DNA of 47,729 bases from an uncultured bacterium (GTDB lineage Bacteria; Cyanobacteriota; Vampirovibrionia; Gastranaerophilales; Gastranaerophilaceae), in NCBI GenBank assembly GCA_903868125.1, contig CAIPUE010000024.1, forward strand, positions 1 through 47,729, given 5' to 3'. Shown piece by piece: positions 1 to 6,984 of the stretch (position 1 is the first letter of the stretch; the number at the start of each line of letters is the position of its first letter). The notes under the pieces are model-generated. The model made no database searches. It was not told where the DNA came from and saw nothing but the letters and a program-made list of their open reading frames with translations. The position numbers were made by a program, and so were the translations under genes.

Positions 1-71
1 AACTCATACTCTTGAACAGTATTTAGCATTTTAATAGCCAATGTTTTTGAAATTAGTTCTTTGTTTGTCAT
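1..71 (-). CDS. N-terminus of an unidentified protein, cut by the window edge
   Basis: A minus-strand reading frame starts with ATG at 71 and is still open at base 1, giving about 23 residues that begin MTNKELISKTLAIK. An AGGAG Shine-Dalgarno box lies at 79-83, seven bases before the start, which makes this a real gene start rather than a chance frame. Too little is present to assign a family. Confidence 0.6.
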   Translation of the reverse strand, partial: MTNKELISKTLAIKMLNTVQEYE

Positions 72-133
72 TTTCTTACTCCTTTTTATTTATTTAAAAA
101 CAAAAAGTGTAAGCGAATTACTTGACCTCTACA

Positions 134-186
134 GCAATGACGTAAAAGCACTACACAAGTTAATTAAAATTTACCTGAGTTTTTAC
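134..186. repeat. Dispersed repeat, tail copy related to 23898-23950
   Basis: These 53 bases match 23898-23950 with about seven differences and include shared blocks such as GCAATGACG and CACAAGTTAA. At the second locus the tail follows a palindromic element, so this copy is probably the right-hand end of another, more decayed member. It lies between the edge gene and the small membrane protein gene. Confidence 0.75.
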
Positions 187-266
187 GCATTTTGAATAAC
201 TACCGCTAAGGGGTGATGAAATATTCAGCTAATTGTTTTATATATATTGTAAAAAGGAGAACTGAT

Positions 267-602
267 ATGTTAGAACTTTTAATCCAATGGATACTTTTTG
301 CATTAGGGTTGCTTTTTGTAGCTTGGGTTGTTCCGGGGATTAGCGTTTCAAGCTTTGTCGTCGCATTATGGGCAAGCATTGTGATTGGATTAATCAATAT
401 ATTCATAAAACCGCTTCTGATAATTTTGACCTTTCCAATAAATCTTTTAACCCTTGGACTGTTTACATTCGTCATCAACGGCTTACTGTTTTGGCTTGCG
501 TCAAAATTAGTCGGCGGATTTTATGTCTCAGGCTTTTGGGCGGCATTCTTCGGGGCAATGTTATTGTCGATTATCGGTCTATTAATTCATTCAATAGATT
601 AA
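267..602 (+). CDS. Small four-helix membrane protein, phage holin family 4 superfamily (PF04020-like)
   Basis: This is a 111-residue, almost entirely hydrophobic protein with about four membrane segments. The Gly/Pro-rich turns (VVPGISVSS, FIKPLLIILTFPINLLTLGL) are typical of the PF04020 family. I chose ATG 267 over the upstream in-frame start at 213 because AGGAGA at 255-260 precedes it at ideal spacing. Despite the family name these are chromosomal inner-membrane proteins with no established lytic role. It converges with the M16 homologue only 4 bp downstream. Confidence 0.85.
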   Translation: MLELLIQWILFALGLLFVAWVVPGISVSSFVVALWASIVIGLINIFIKPLLIILTFPINLLTLGLFTFVINGLLFWLASKLVGGFYVSGFWAAFFGAMLLSIIGLLIHSID

Positions 603-606
603 AAAA

Positions 607-1833
607 TCAAACTTCCGGCCTTAAAACCGAGATTACAAAGTGTTCCCCGTGCTCACCACCAAAATATTTCTTCGCACATTCTTGGATTTGTTCGGGAGTA
701 ACTTGCTTAATCTTTGCAATTACTTGAGCTTGAAAATCGAAGCCAAGCCCCATTATCCCGTAATACGCAAGCAAGTTTACCTGTTGAGCATTGGTTTCCG
801 TCACAAATTGCTGTTTGCCGATTACATTGTTTTTTGCACTGCTAAGTTCATCATCACTAACTGGAATTTCTTTTAATTTTTCCAATTCTGTTTTAAACCC
901 ATCAAGACAAATTTGAATATTTTTAGGTTCAGTTGCGATGTAGATACTGAAATTTGCACATTTTTCATTTGTTTCATAAGAGCTTCTGACAGTATAAGCA
1001 AGTCCTTTTTTCTCTCTCAATTCAAGGAATAATCTTGAAGAAAGACCCGCAGAGCCTAAAATTACATTTAAAAGAATCAGCGCAGGATAATCAACAGAAT
1101 CAAACGTAGGCAAAATCCATCCTTGAATAATTTGCGCTTGTTGTGCGTCATTTTTTATTATTTCAACAGTTTTTGCCTCATTTAAGGTTGGGGTCTGAAT
1201 ATTTTTTGCTTTCTGATAATCGTTTTTAATATCGCTCAACTGTTGGTTTAATAAAGCTTGTACGTTTTCAAACTCAATATCACCGACAATCGACAAAACC
1301 TTTTTGCTTGTTGAAACTATTTGCCCATAAGCTTGAATGACATCTTCTTTTGTTATTTTATCCAGATTTTCAAGAATAGTTGTGTAAGTATGCCCGTAAA
1401 AATGTCCTTTAAAGAGATTTTTGTAATAATTATCGAGTGCTTTTGTTTTTGCAGAATCGAGTTCGGCAGTTATTTCACCCTGAAGTTTTACTTTTTCTTT
1501 CTCAAATTCCTCAAACGTAGAATTTTTAATAACATCAGACATAATCTCGGTCGCAAGGGCGAAATCTTCGTTAAGGCAAACGAAGCGAAACCTTAAATAA
1601 TCCTGTTTCATATCACAAGAAAACTCGATTGCATTTTCATCCAATTCCATTGCAAGCTGCTCAGAGGTACGCGTTTTGGTACCTTGCAAAAGTAATCTGC
1701 TCATCAGGCAATATATCCCCGGCAATTGTTCGGCTTCGTTTATTGAAAAATTAAAGCTCAAACCTATTCTGGGCGTATTTTTGTTCTGCTTATAAACAGC
1801 TGTTATATTGTTTTTTAATTTAAATTCTTGCAT
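607..1833 (-). CDS. M16 (insulinase-like) peptidase homologue lacking the zinc motif
   Basis: This 408-residue protein has the two-lobed layout of M16 peptidases: an N-terminal lobe, the second-lobe signature LREKKGLAYTVRSSYE and a C-terminal VTPEQIQECAKKYF end. Where active members carry HxxEH (normally before a LxxGT turn), this one reads GIYCLMSRLLLQGT, so zinc-binding residues are missing. It resembles the non-catalytic partner subunit of bacterial M16 pairs; no catalytic partner is in the window. The start at 1833 is supported by a TAATG overlap with the small upstream ORF, implying translational coupling. Confidence 0.88.
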   Translation of the reverse strand: MQEFKLKNNITAVYKQNKNTPRIGLSFNFSINEAEQLPGIYCLMSRLLLQGTKTRTSEQLAMELDENAIEFSCDMKQDYLRFRFVCLNEDFALATEIMSDVIKNSTFEEFEKEKVKLQGEITAELDSAKTKALDNYYKNLFKGHFYGHTYTTILENLDKITKEDVIQAYGQIVSTSKKVLSIVGDIEFENVQALLNQQLSDIKNDYQKAKNIQTPTLNEAKTVEIIKNDAQQAQIIQGWILPTFDSVDYPALILLNVILGSAGLSSRLFLELREKKGLAYTVRSSYETNEKCANFSIYIATEPKNIQICLDGFKTELEKLKEIPVSDDELSSAKNNVIGKQQFVTETNAQQVNLLAYYGIMGLGFDFQAQVIAKIKQVTPEQIQECAKKYFGGEHGEHFVISVLRPEV

Positions 1834-1952
1834 TATTTTTTCGCTTCTTTCGGAAACGGTCTTGTAATTTGGTGTACTCCCCAAATAAGCGACACTCCAA
1901 ATATAACTGTTAAAATAGCTACCGCAATTTGTGCGAAAACGACACCATTCAT
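1833..1952 (-). CDS. 39-residue single-span membrane protein coupled to the M16 homologue
   Basis: A short frame starting MNGVVFAQIAVAILTVIFG encodes one transmembrane helix (roughly residues 6-25) followed by a basic tail ending KEAKK. It has a GAGG Shine-Dalgarno about 7 nt before the ATG, and its stop overlaps the next start as TAATG. It sits between a two-span membrane protein and the M16 homologue on the same strand, so the three are probably one operon. No family is recognised. Confidence 0.65.
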   Translation of the reverse strand: MNGVVFAQIAVAILTVIFGVSLIWGVHQITRPFPKEAKK

Positions 1953-1960
1953 AATAAACC

Positions 1961-2194
1961 TCATTTCAATCTTTCTTTAATTTCTAAACCCGTATTGGAC
2001 AATCCTATTAACATTGATATTAGTAAAAATACTCCCAAAATTAATAAAATTGATTTAATAATATTTGTGAAAGAAAAAGTAAACGAAAAAGTAATTGATA
2101 AACCTACAAGACCTCCAGACAAAACTATTATACCTGTCCATAAACGGTTCATGTGCAAATTCAAATATTCAAGTATTTTTTCTTCCTTATTCAT
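1961..2194 (-). CDS. Small two-span membrane protein, unknown function
   Basis: The 77-residue protein has a charged N-terminus (MNKEEKILEYLNLHMNRLW) and two hydrophobic segments, about residues 19-41 and 46-68. It is the first gene of a three-gene minus-strand group ending in the M16 homologue. There is no Shine-Dalgarno before the ATG at 2194; instead a -10 box sits 6 nt upstream, so the message may be leaderless. No known family is recognised. Confidence 0.65.
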   Translation of the reverse strand: MNKEEKILEYLNLHMNRLWTGIIVLSGGLVGLSITFSFTFSFTNIIKSILLILGVFLLISMLIGLSNTGLEIKERLK

Positions 2195-2200
2195 AAAAGT

Positions 2201-2229
2201 ATAATATCATTAAACACGTTTTAAATCAA
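2201..2229 (-). promoter_or_regulatory. Promoter of the small membrane protein / M16 group (possible leaderless start)
   Basis: Read on the minus strand, TTGATT (2224-2229) and TATTAT (2201-2206) are separated by 17 bp. The -10 box ends 6 nt before the ATG at 2194, so the predicted transcription start falls on the start codon. Confidence 0.5.
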
Positions 2230-2343
2230 AGAATTACAATAAATTAATATATCGGAAAAAGCCAATCCTATAAACTCCATTATATTGTCAGTTTTACACT
2301 ATTTCGTTTTGTAAAATTCTTACTATAAAAGGGATACAGCCAC

Positions 2344-2372
2344 TTGTAGAAAATATGAATTTATGTTACAAT
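2344..2372 (+). promoter_or_regulatory. Probable promoter of the NAGPA-type glycosidase gene
   Basis: TTGTAG (2344-2349) and TACAAT (2367-2372) are separated by 17 bp. The roughly 190 bp leader down to the ATG at 2569 is purine-rich and then C-rich (2500-2525). I see no further gene in 2230-2568. Confidence 0.5.
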
Positions 2373-2568
2373 GATAGTAGGAGATTTCAGATAATAGTTT
2401 ACGAAAAATCTTCGGAGTGTTACCTCAAGTATTGCGGAAAAGGAAAACGTAAAAGGCAAAAAGAAAAAAGTTGGTAAAAATCGAAAAAATTCTTTCCCTT
2501 TTAACCCTCCCCCTACCCCCACTCCATAAAAAAAAGGTATCTGGTTACTACTTAATTTGGTGACTGAC

Positions 2569-3861
2569 ATGGATACCCTACTTCTGCAACCTAAAATTTT
2601 TTCAAAAGCAATCGCGAATGCCTTAAACATTTCGATTGTTGTCGGACTGTTATTTTCTCAACACATTTTTGAGGGTCCGCCAATTTTGGCTAAGGAGTTT
2701 ATAATTGCAAACAGCGCAATTGTTTCTCCACTTTTAAACGCTACAACTTTGGAAAAAAATATTACAAAAGAACTTTCCCTTGAAGAACAAACTCAAAATT
2801 TCAACCAAGAAATAAGGCGAAAGTATAAAACAGGAGTCATTATCGATGTTGATAAAGGGGTTAAGCATGTTAAACTAACCAAATATTTCCAAGGCAGTCC
2901 TATACGGATTAACGTAATAGAAGTGAACTCCAAAATTAATCCCGATTTACAATTGACTCCGGCATTGGCATCAGAAACTCTAGGAAAAAAATCAACAATT
3001 ACAACAATCGCAAAAAAGAATAATTCAATTGTCGCAATTAACGGTACATTCTTCAAACCTTCTACAGGTGTTCCACTCGGAACTTTAATGATTAACAAAA
3101 AGATGTACACAGGACCTATCTATAACCGCGTGGCTATGGGCATTTTTGATAATGGATATGATATGGCTCGAATTCAATTGAATGCGAGTTTAAAAACTCA
3201 CGACAAAATATTAAAAATAGACAATATTAACCAACCGAGAATGTTATCCACATACATAATCGTCTACACGCCCGAGTGGGGAAAAATGGCTCCATCAAGT
3301 CCAAAATACGGAAAACAAATAGCCGTTAAGGATAACAAGGTTATTGCGGTTTCCACTTCAGCATTGGAAATTCCTGAAGACGGATTTGTTGTTGTCGGTC
3401 CGGCTCAAAGTTTAAACGCATTTACAGATGAAAAAAATATTCAATTGGAAGTTTTAACTACTCCTGAATGGAAAGAGGTTAATCATATTATCAGCGGCGG
3501 CCCGTATTTGGTCAAAAATAGTAATGTCTACGTTGATGTTACAGAGCAAAAGCTGGGCTCAATAGGTGGCAGAAACCCAAGAACAGCAGTAGGTTACACT
3601 GCCAATAATCATTTAATTATAGTAACTGTGGATGGACGCGAAAAAAGTTCGATAGGAATGACCCTATTTGAACTCGCAAGTTTTATGAAATCAATTGGAT
3701 GTGTAAATGCAATGAACTTAGACGGCGGCGGTTCTACGGTTCTTTACGTTAACGGTAAGGTTGTCAATCACCCTCAAATACAAGGCGGAATAGCTCTTTC
3801 AAATGCTTTAACATTAAACAGAATTAATAATGAGCAGTTAACGGCAAGCAGTGAAAAATAA
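2569..3861 (+). CDS. Phosphodiester glycosidase family protein (NAGPA domain)
   Basis: The 430-residue protein has an N-terminal hydrophobic segment (about residues 15-32) that fits a signal anchor or signal peptide. A NAGPA-type domain (PF09992) follows, with AINGTFFKPSTGVPLGTL, an ISGGPYLVK block, RNPRTAVGYT and NLDGGGSTVLYVNG. Members cleave GlcNAc from phosphodiester-linked glycans, in bacteria probably at envelope polymers. ATG 2569 is chosen because GGTGA lies five bases upstream. The TTG and GTG codons just upstream in frame are less likely starts. A strong terminator follows. Confidence 0.9.
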   Translation: MDTLLLQPKIFSKAIANALNISIVVGLLFSQHIFEGPPILAKEFIIANSAIVSPLLNATTLEKNITKELSLEEQTQNFNQEIRRKYKTGVIIDVDKGVKHVKLTKYFQGSPIRINVIEVNSKINPDLQLTPALASETLGKKSTITTIAKKNNSIVAINGTFFKPSTGVPLGTLMINKKMYTGPIYNRVAMGIFDNGYDMARIQLNASLKTHDKILKIDNINQPRMLSTYIIVYTPEWGKMAPSSPKYGKQIAVKDNKVIAVSTSALEIPEDGFVVVGPAQSLNAFTDEKNIQLEVLTTPEWKEVNHIISGGPYLVKNSNVYVDVTEQKLGSIGGRNPRTAVGYTANNHLIIVTVDGREKSSIGMTLFELASFMKSIGCVNAMNLDGGGSTVLYVNGKVVNHPQIQGGIALSNALTLNRINNEQLTASSEK

Positions 3862-3895
3862 AATATTATAATTAATCTACTCTACTTCTTCACAT

Positions 3896-3924
3896 AAGCC
3901 AACCATTAAGGTTGGCTTTTTATT
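3896..3924 (+). terminator. Rho-independent terminator after the NAGPA gene
   Basis: A nine-base stem AAGCCAACC / GGTTGGCTT closes a five-base loop and runs into a T-rich tail. It lies 35 bp after the stop codon at 3861. Confidence 0.9.
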
Positions 3925-3975
3925 AAATATCTTAAATTTTGCCCCCACCTACTGTCTATACGGATACTCTATATA

Positions 3976-4011
3976 AAAAACCCGACTGCCTTTTGAGCTG
4001 TCGAGTTTTTC
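3976..4011 (-). terminator. Terminator hairpin for the 54-residue ORF, probably bidirectional
   Basis: An A-run, CCCGAC, a 13 nt loop, GTCGAG and a T-run form a hairpin with one mismatch. On the minus strand it ends in a run of T just after the stop of the small gene at 4039. Confidence 0.7.
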
Positions 4012-4038
4012 TATAATATAACCGATAATTAATTTTGT

Positions 4039-4203
4039 CTATAAAAGACCAAGTACTTTTTTGTACCAAGAAAATGTTTCGATTTCTAAGCCGTTGAACG
4101 TTGTTTGTAAACATTGTTTCTTTAAATAATTGTCAAACTCATCATTAAACCTTGGTTTAACGTTTTGTTCTTTAGTTTTTGTAGATTTTGCCAGACTAAC
4201 CAT
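4039..4203 (-). CDS. Small hypothetical protein, 54 residues
   Basis: The frame begins MVSLAKSTKTKEQNVKPRF, is lysine-rich at the N-terminus, and ends in an aromatic/hydrophobic segment (ETFSWYKKVLGLL). An AAGGAGA Shine-Dalgarno about 5 nt before the ATG, an extended -10 promoter upstream and a terminator downstream mark it as a real free-standing gene. It has no signal peptide or membrane helix, and I do not recognise the family. Confidence 0.7.
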   Translation of the reverse strand: MVSLAKSTKTKEQNVKPRFNDEFDNYLKKQCLQTTFNGLEIETFSWYKKVLGLL

Positions 4204-4262
4204 TACATTCTCCTTACTTTTGTTACTATATATATAAAAAAAATATTATCTTATCCGTATGC

Positions 4263-4268
4263 ATTATA
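4263..4268 (-). promoter_or_regulatory. Extended -10 box upstream of the 54-residue ORF
   Basis: The minus strand reads TGTTATAAT, a perfect extended -10 element. It lies about 60 bp before the ATG at 4203, and no good -35 is visible. Confidence 0.5.
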
Positions 4269-4379
4269 ACATAAATAACTTACTAATGCTAGTCTATATA
4301 AAACATGTGAATGTCAAAAATTGCTAGTAATAGGCAAAAAATATGTAAATTATTATGAAAGTTTTTTGTTTTTTTAATG

Positions 4380-5123
4380 TTATCGGTCTTTAACTTTTAG
4401 TGCTATTTTATTAGGCGAGTGCTTAAAATCTCCCGCCGGCAAATCTCCGTATTTTTGTTTTAAACGAACTATTAGAGCCGATTTTAAAGGGTTTTCATCA
4501 AAGAACAGGTCTGAATAAATACAAACGCCATTTTTTACTATTGGAGAATTAGTGTTAGTAAAAATATTTGGGAATTTTTTGTTAAATATTCGATGTGCGA
4601 GTGTGTTTAGTGCAAGACATTCAATTTCTTCTTGTATTGAATTTGTTTCATCCTTATCTTTGGCATGCCCTATTTCGTGAAGAATTGCCTCTGAAATTGC
4701 TAAAATTTCTGCAGGATTTTTAGTGTTTTTGTATATTTCATTAATTATTATACAATTATTTCCAAAATCGTATTGAGCATGGATATTCGAGGAGGGCAAT
4801 CGAGCAAATTTTATATTTATTTGCGAATTTTTAACAAAATTTATTGCTTCTTCTCCGCTTAAAACAGGCAAAATTATATTAAGAGATTGAATGTACTTAA
4901 CGTCATTCACATTAAACTCTAAATTGTGTAAATAATTAATTGATTGCAATATCGTTTTGTCTTTAATCCAAGGTAATTCCGAAAGTTTTTGTTTTTGCGT
5001 TGAAGTATTGGGGAATATTTTAGAAGTTATACTTTGAGAACTATGTAGGTTTGATGAAAAACTCACATAGTTTTTTTGATTTTTCTTCTGCGGAGTATAA
5101 AAAAATATTGGAGTTATTTTTAT
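4380..5123 (-). CDS. Putative HExxH zinc peptidase-like protein with an apparent AUA start
   Basis: The protein carries HEIGHAKD (H130, E131 and H134, counted from the GTG at 5066) followed by EEIECLALN, which could supply the third ligand of a gluzincin. No ATG, GTG or TTG start has a Shine-Dalgarno: the GTG at 5066 has none. A perfect AAGGAG (5131-5136) sits 7 nt before an in-frame ATA at 5123, giving an N-terminus KITPIFFYTP that resembles the MKVNSI start of the orphan at 5624. I therefore extend the gene to 5123. The substrate is unknown and the protein may be a metallopeptidase or a degenerate relative. Confidence 0.65.
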   Translation of the reverse strand: MKITPIFFYTPQKKNQKNYVSFSSNLHSSQSITSKIFPNTSTQKQKLSELPWIKDKTILQSINYLHNLEFNVNDVKYIQSLNIILPVLSGEEAINFVKNSQINIKFARLPSSNIHAQYDFGNNCIIINEIYKNTKNPAEILAISEAILHEIGHAKDKDETNSIQEEIECLALNTLAHRIFNKKFPNIFTNTNSPIVKNGVCIYSDLFFDENPLKSALIVRLKQKYGDLPAGDFKHSPNKIALKVKDR

Positions 5124-5223
5124 AATTAGTCTCCTTTTCAGGTTTTATAATATTATTTATTATTGCAAAAAAGATATTAATTACAATCCCTCCTGCATAA
5201 ATATTTATATATTGCTCTTAGGA

Positions 5224-5252
5224 TTGTAATTTGGGGTTTATCGTGCTAAACT
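5224..5252 (+). promoter_or_regulatory. Promoter of the SRP RNA gene
   Basis: TTGTAA (5224-5229), a 17 bp spacer and TGcTAAACT (extended -10, hexamer 5247-5252) place the transcription start at about 5259, exactly at the predicted 5' end of the SRP RNA. Confidence 0.65.
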
Positions 5253-5259
5253 GTGTATA

Positions 5260-5520
5260 GCCGTGCTCCACGGGGAGGTTGCGGATCCCTCGACTCGAAC
5301 GCTTTACGCGAGGTGCAGAGCCTGCTGTGAGGCTTGTATGAGTTTGGTGGACGGATATATTATTGTTGACATTTTAAATTATAGCGGCGTAAGCTGTCGA
5401 ACCGTGTCAGGATGGAAACATAGCAGCACTAAGGCATCTCTTACGGGTGTTATAACTTTGAAAGAGAGATAATATTCCCTGAAGCTTTATTTATGCTTGT
5501 CGATAGGTAGTGGCACGGTT
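5260..5520 (+). ncRNA. ffs: Signal recognition particle RNA, large bacterial type with Alu domain
   Basis: The apical helix 8 core is present around 5405-5440 as GTGTCAGGATGGAAACATAG followed by CAGCACTAAGG, the Ffh-binding asymmetric and symmetric loops with a GNRA-type cap. The 5' end CCGTGCTCCACGGGGAGG pairs with the 3' end GTGGCACGG, and that pairing followed by eight T residues also makes the terminator. At about 260 nt it is the long Alu-containing form, as in Bacillus and Clostridia, rather than the 4.5S form. The SRP targets membrane proteins co-translationally. Confidence 0.92.
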
Positions 5521-5548
5521 TTTTTAAATTATTTTTAATACATATTCC

Positions 5549-5611
5549 CCAATTGGGTAATACGTTTTGTAAATATTTTGGTCTTGCCTAGCAACAAAAA
5601 ATATTTACAAG
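5549..5611. promoter_or_regulatory. Palindrome and long inverted repeat before the HNH-like gene
   Basis: CCCAATTGGG is a perfect 10 bp palindrome (5549-5558). A perfect 13 bp inverted repeat follows: TTGTAAATATTTT at 5568-5580 and its complement at 5599-5611, ending 12 bp before the ATG at 5624. That gene has no Shine-Dalgarno, so the hairpin could be an operator or an RNA element acting on initiation. The function is inferred. Confidence 0.45.
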
Positions 5612-5623
5612 TTATTAATAATT

Positions 5624-6976
5624 ATGAAAGTTAATTCAATAGTTAGTTATAATTTGAATAGTGGGCGGTTAAATAATATTCAAGTGAAGGAGAATAAAAC
5701 AGGAGGTATAAAAATATCTCCCGATAAAACATCTTTGGCGAATATTCCTTTTATGTCTTTAGGCTCTAGGGCATCTAAGTACATTGCTCGATTGGAACTA
5801 CCTTGTGAGGCTCTTACTGAGCTTCCATGTTTTTACTGTAGGGAGCCAATGATAGGTCGAAAAATATTTCGTTCAATAAAATGGCCCAAAGAATTTGTTG
5901 ACATATCCTCAAAAGTAATTATTGCAGATTTAATAAGAAAACAGCAAAAGTTAACTCTAGCCCAAAAAAGATTATTAGGACACATTGCGACTTTGCATAA
6001 GAATGAATTTAAACTGCCATTCAGAGATTTAATTAAAAAAACAAATAATCCGAGTAACTATTTTCCCGATATCAACGATTTTTATAAGGTTGCGCCTGAA
6101 ATTTATAATAAACAGTTGATAGAAACTTTAGAACCTTTTAAGTTTTATATGCATAGCGTGGAAAGCTCTGCATTCGAATTGATTAAAAAATTACATTCTC
6201 AATTTCCACAAAGAACATTTCAACAACTCCTTAGTATGCTTAGAGAACCAAATTTAAAAACCTTAGAAAATGAACAACTTGAAATATTGAACCGAATTGA
6301 GCAGATATTAAAACCTTTGCACACTAGAACAACAACTGAAACGCGGGGTGATAGAAAAGACAAAATAATCGCCTTAGAAATAAAAATACTTATTACTGAC
6401 ACTAAAAATATTATGAAACATTCTTCAAGTGATGAGGGATTTAGAAGAAAAGTTTTTATCAGGAATCTTAATAATCTAACTAAGCAGGGTTATAATAGGG
6501 CATTATTTGGGGATATAAGGAAACTAGCCGAAAAGCTTCCGACTTCTCGGACCAGTAAAAGTGCTTTTATCGTTAAATATTCAGGAAAAGTTTCGGCTCC
6601 TGATGGGACTTTTCAATACAAATCATCACAAGGAATCGCACATAATTTAATATGTTCTGCACAGTTCACTTTAGATCATTTATTAGCTTTGGGCTTGGGG
6701 GGAGAAAATAGCCTTCATAATGCAGTGGGAGCTTGTGCCCATTGCAACAATGAACTTAAAGGAAAGATAAAATTTAAGCAATTTATTAAAAGACCTCATG
6801 TTATCGAAAATATTAAATTCCACATGCAATATCTTATTGACAATGTAGATAAGATACATGATGGCGAAAATAATATTAGAAATTTGGCTAAAACATTAGA
6901 AGAGTTATCAGAAGGAAAGATAAAAATAGATCTTTCGGCTTTTGAATCACAGACAAGCCTTCGAGATGTAATATAG
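5624..6976 (+). CDS. HNH-endonuclease-like orphan protein
   Basis: The 450-residue protein starts MKVNSIVSYNLNSGR. A CFYC pair at residues 69-72 is followed by a long helical middle. Near the C-terminus FTLDHLLALGLGGENSLHN then a CAHCNN motif (D350, H351, CAHC near 370) matches the ββα-metal fold of HNH nucleases. In ordinary HNH proteins the two CxxC knuckles are close; here nearly 300 residues separate them, so the helical region looks inserted. It has neither a signal peptide nor a Shine-Dalgarno. It lies next to the SRP RNA and opposite a HExxH orphan with a similar N-terminus. Its role is unknown. Confidence 0.65.
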   Translation: MKVNSIVSYNLNSGRLNNIQVKENKTGGIKISPDKTSLANIPFMSLGSRASKYIARLELPCEALTELPCFYCREPMIGRKIFRSIKWPKEFVDISSKVIIADLIRKQQKLTLAQKRLLGHIATLHKNEFKLPFRDLIKKTNNPSNYFPDINDFYKVAPEIYNKQLIETLEPFKFYMHSVESSAFELIKKLHSQFPQRTFQQLLSMLREPNLKTLENEQLEILNRIEQILKPLHTRTTTETRGDRKDKIIALEIKILITDTKNIMKHSSSDEGFRRKVFIRNLNNLTKQGYNRALFGDIRKLAEKLPTSRTSKSAFIVKYSGKVSAPDGTFQYKSSQGIAHNLICSAQFTLDHLLALGLGGENSLHNAVGACAHCNNELKGKIKFKQFIKRPHVIENIKFHMQYLIDNVDKIHDGENNIRNLAKTLEELSEGKIKIDLSAFESQTSLRDVI

Positions 6977-6984
6977 ATACTTTT

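Noticed and set aside
5263-5472. A 69-residue frame inside the SRP RNA gene
   Set aside because: It coincides with conserved RNA structure and has no independent start signal.
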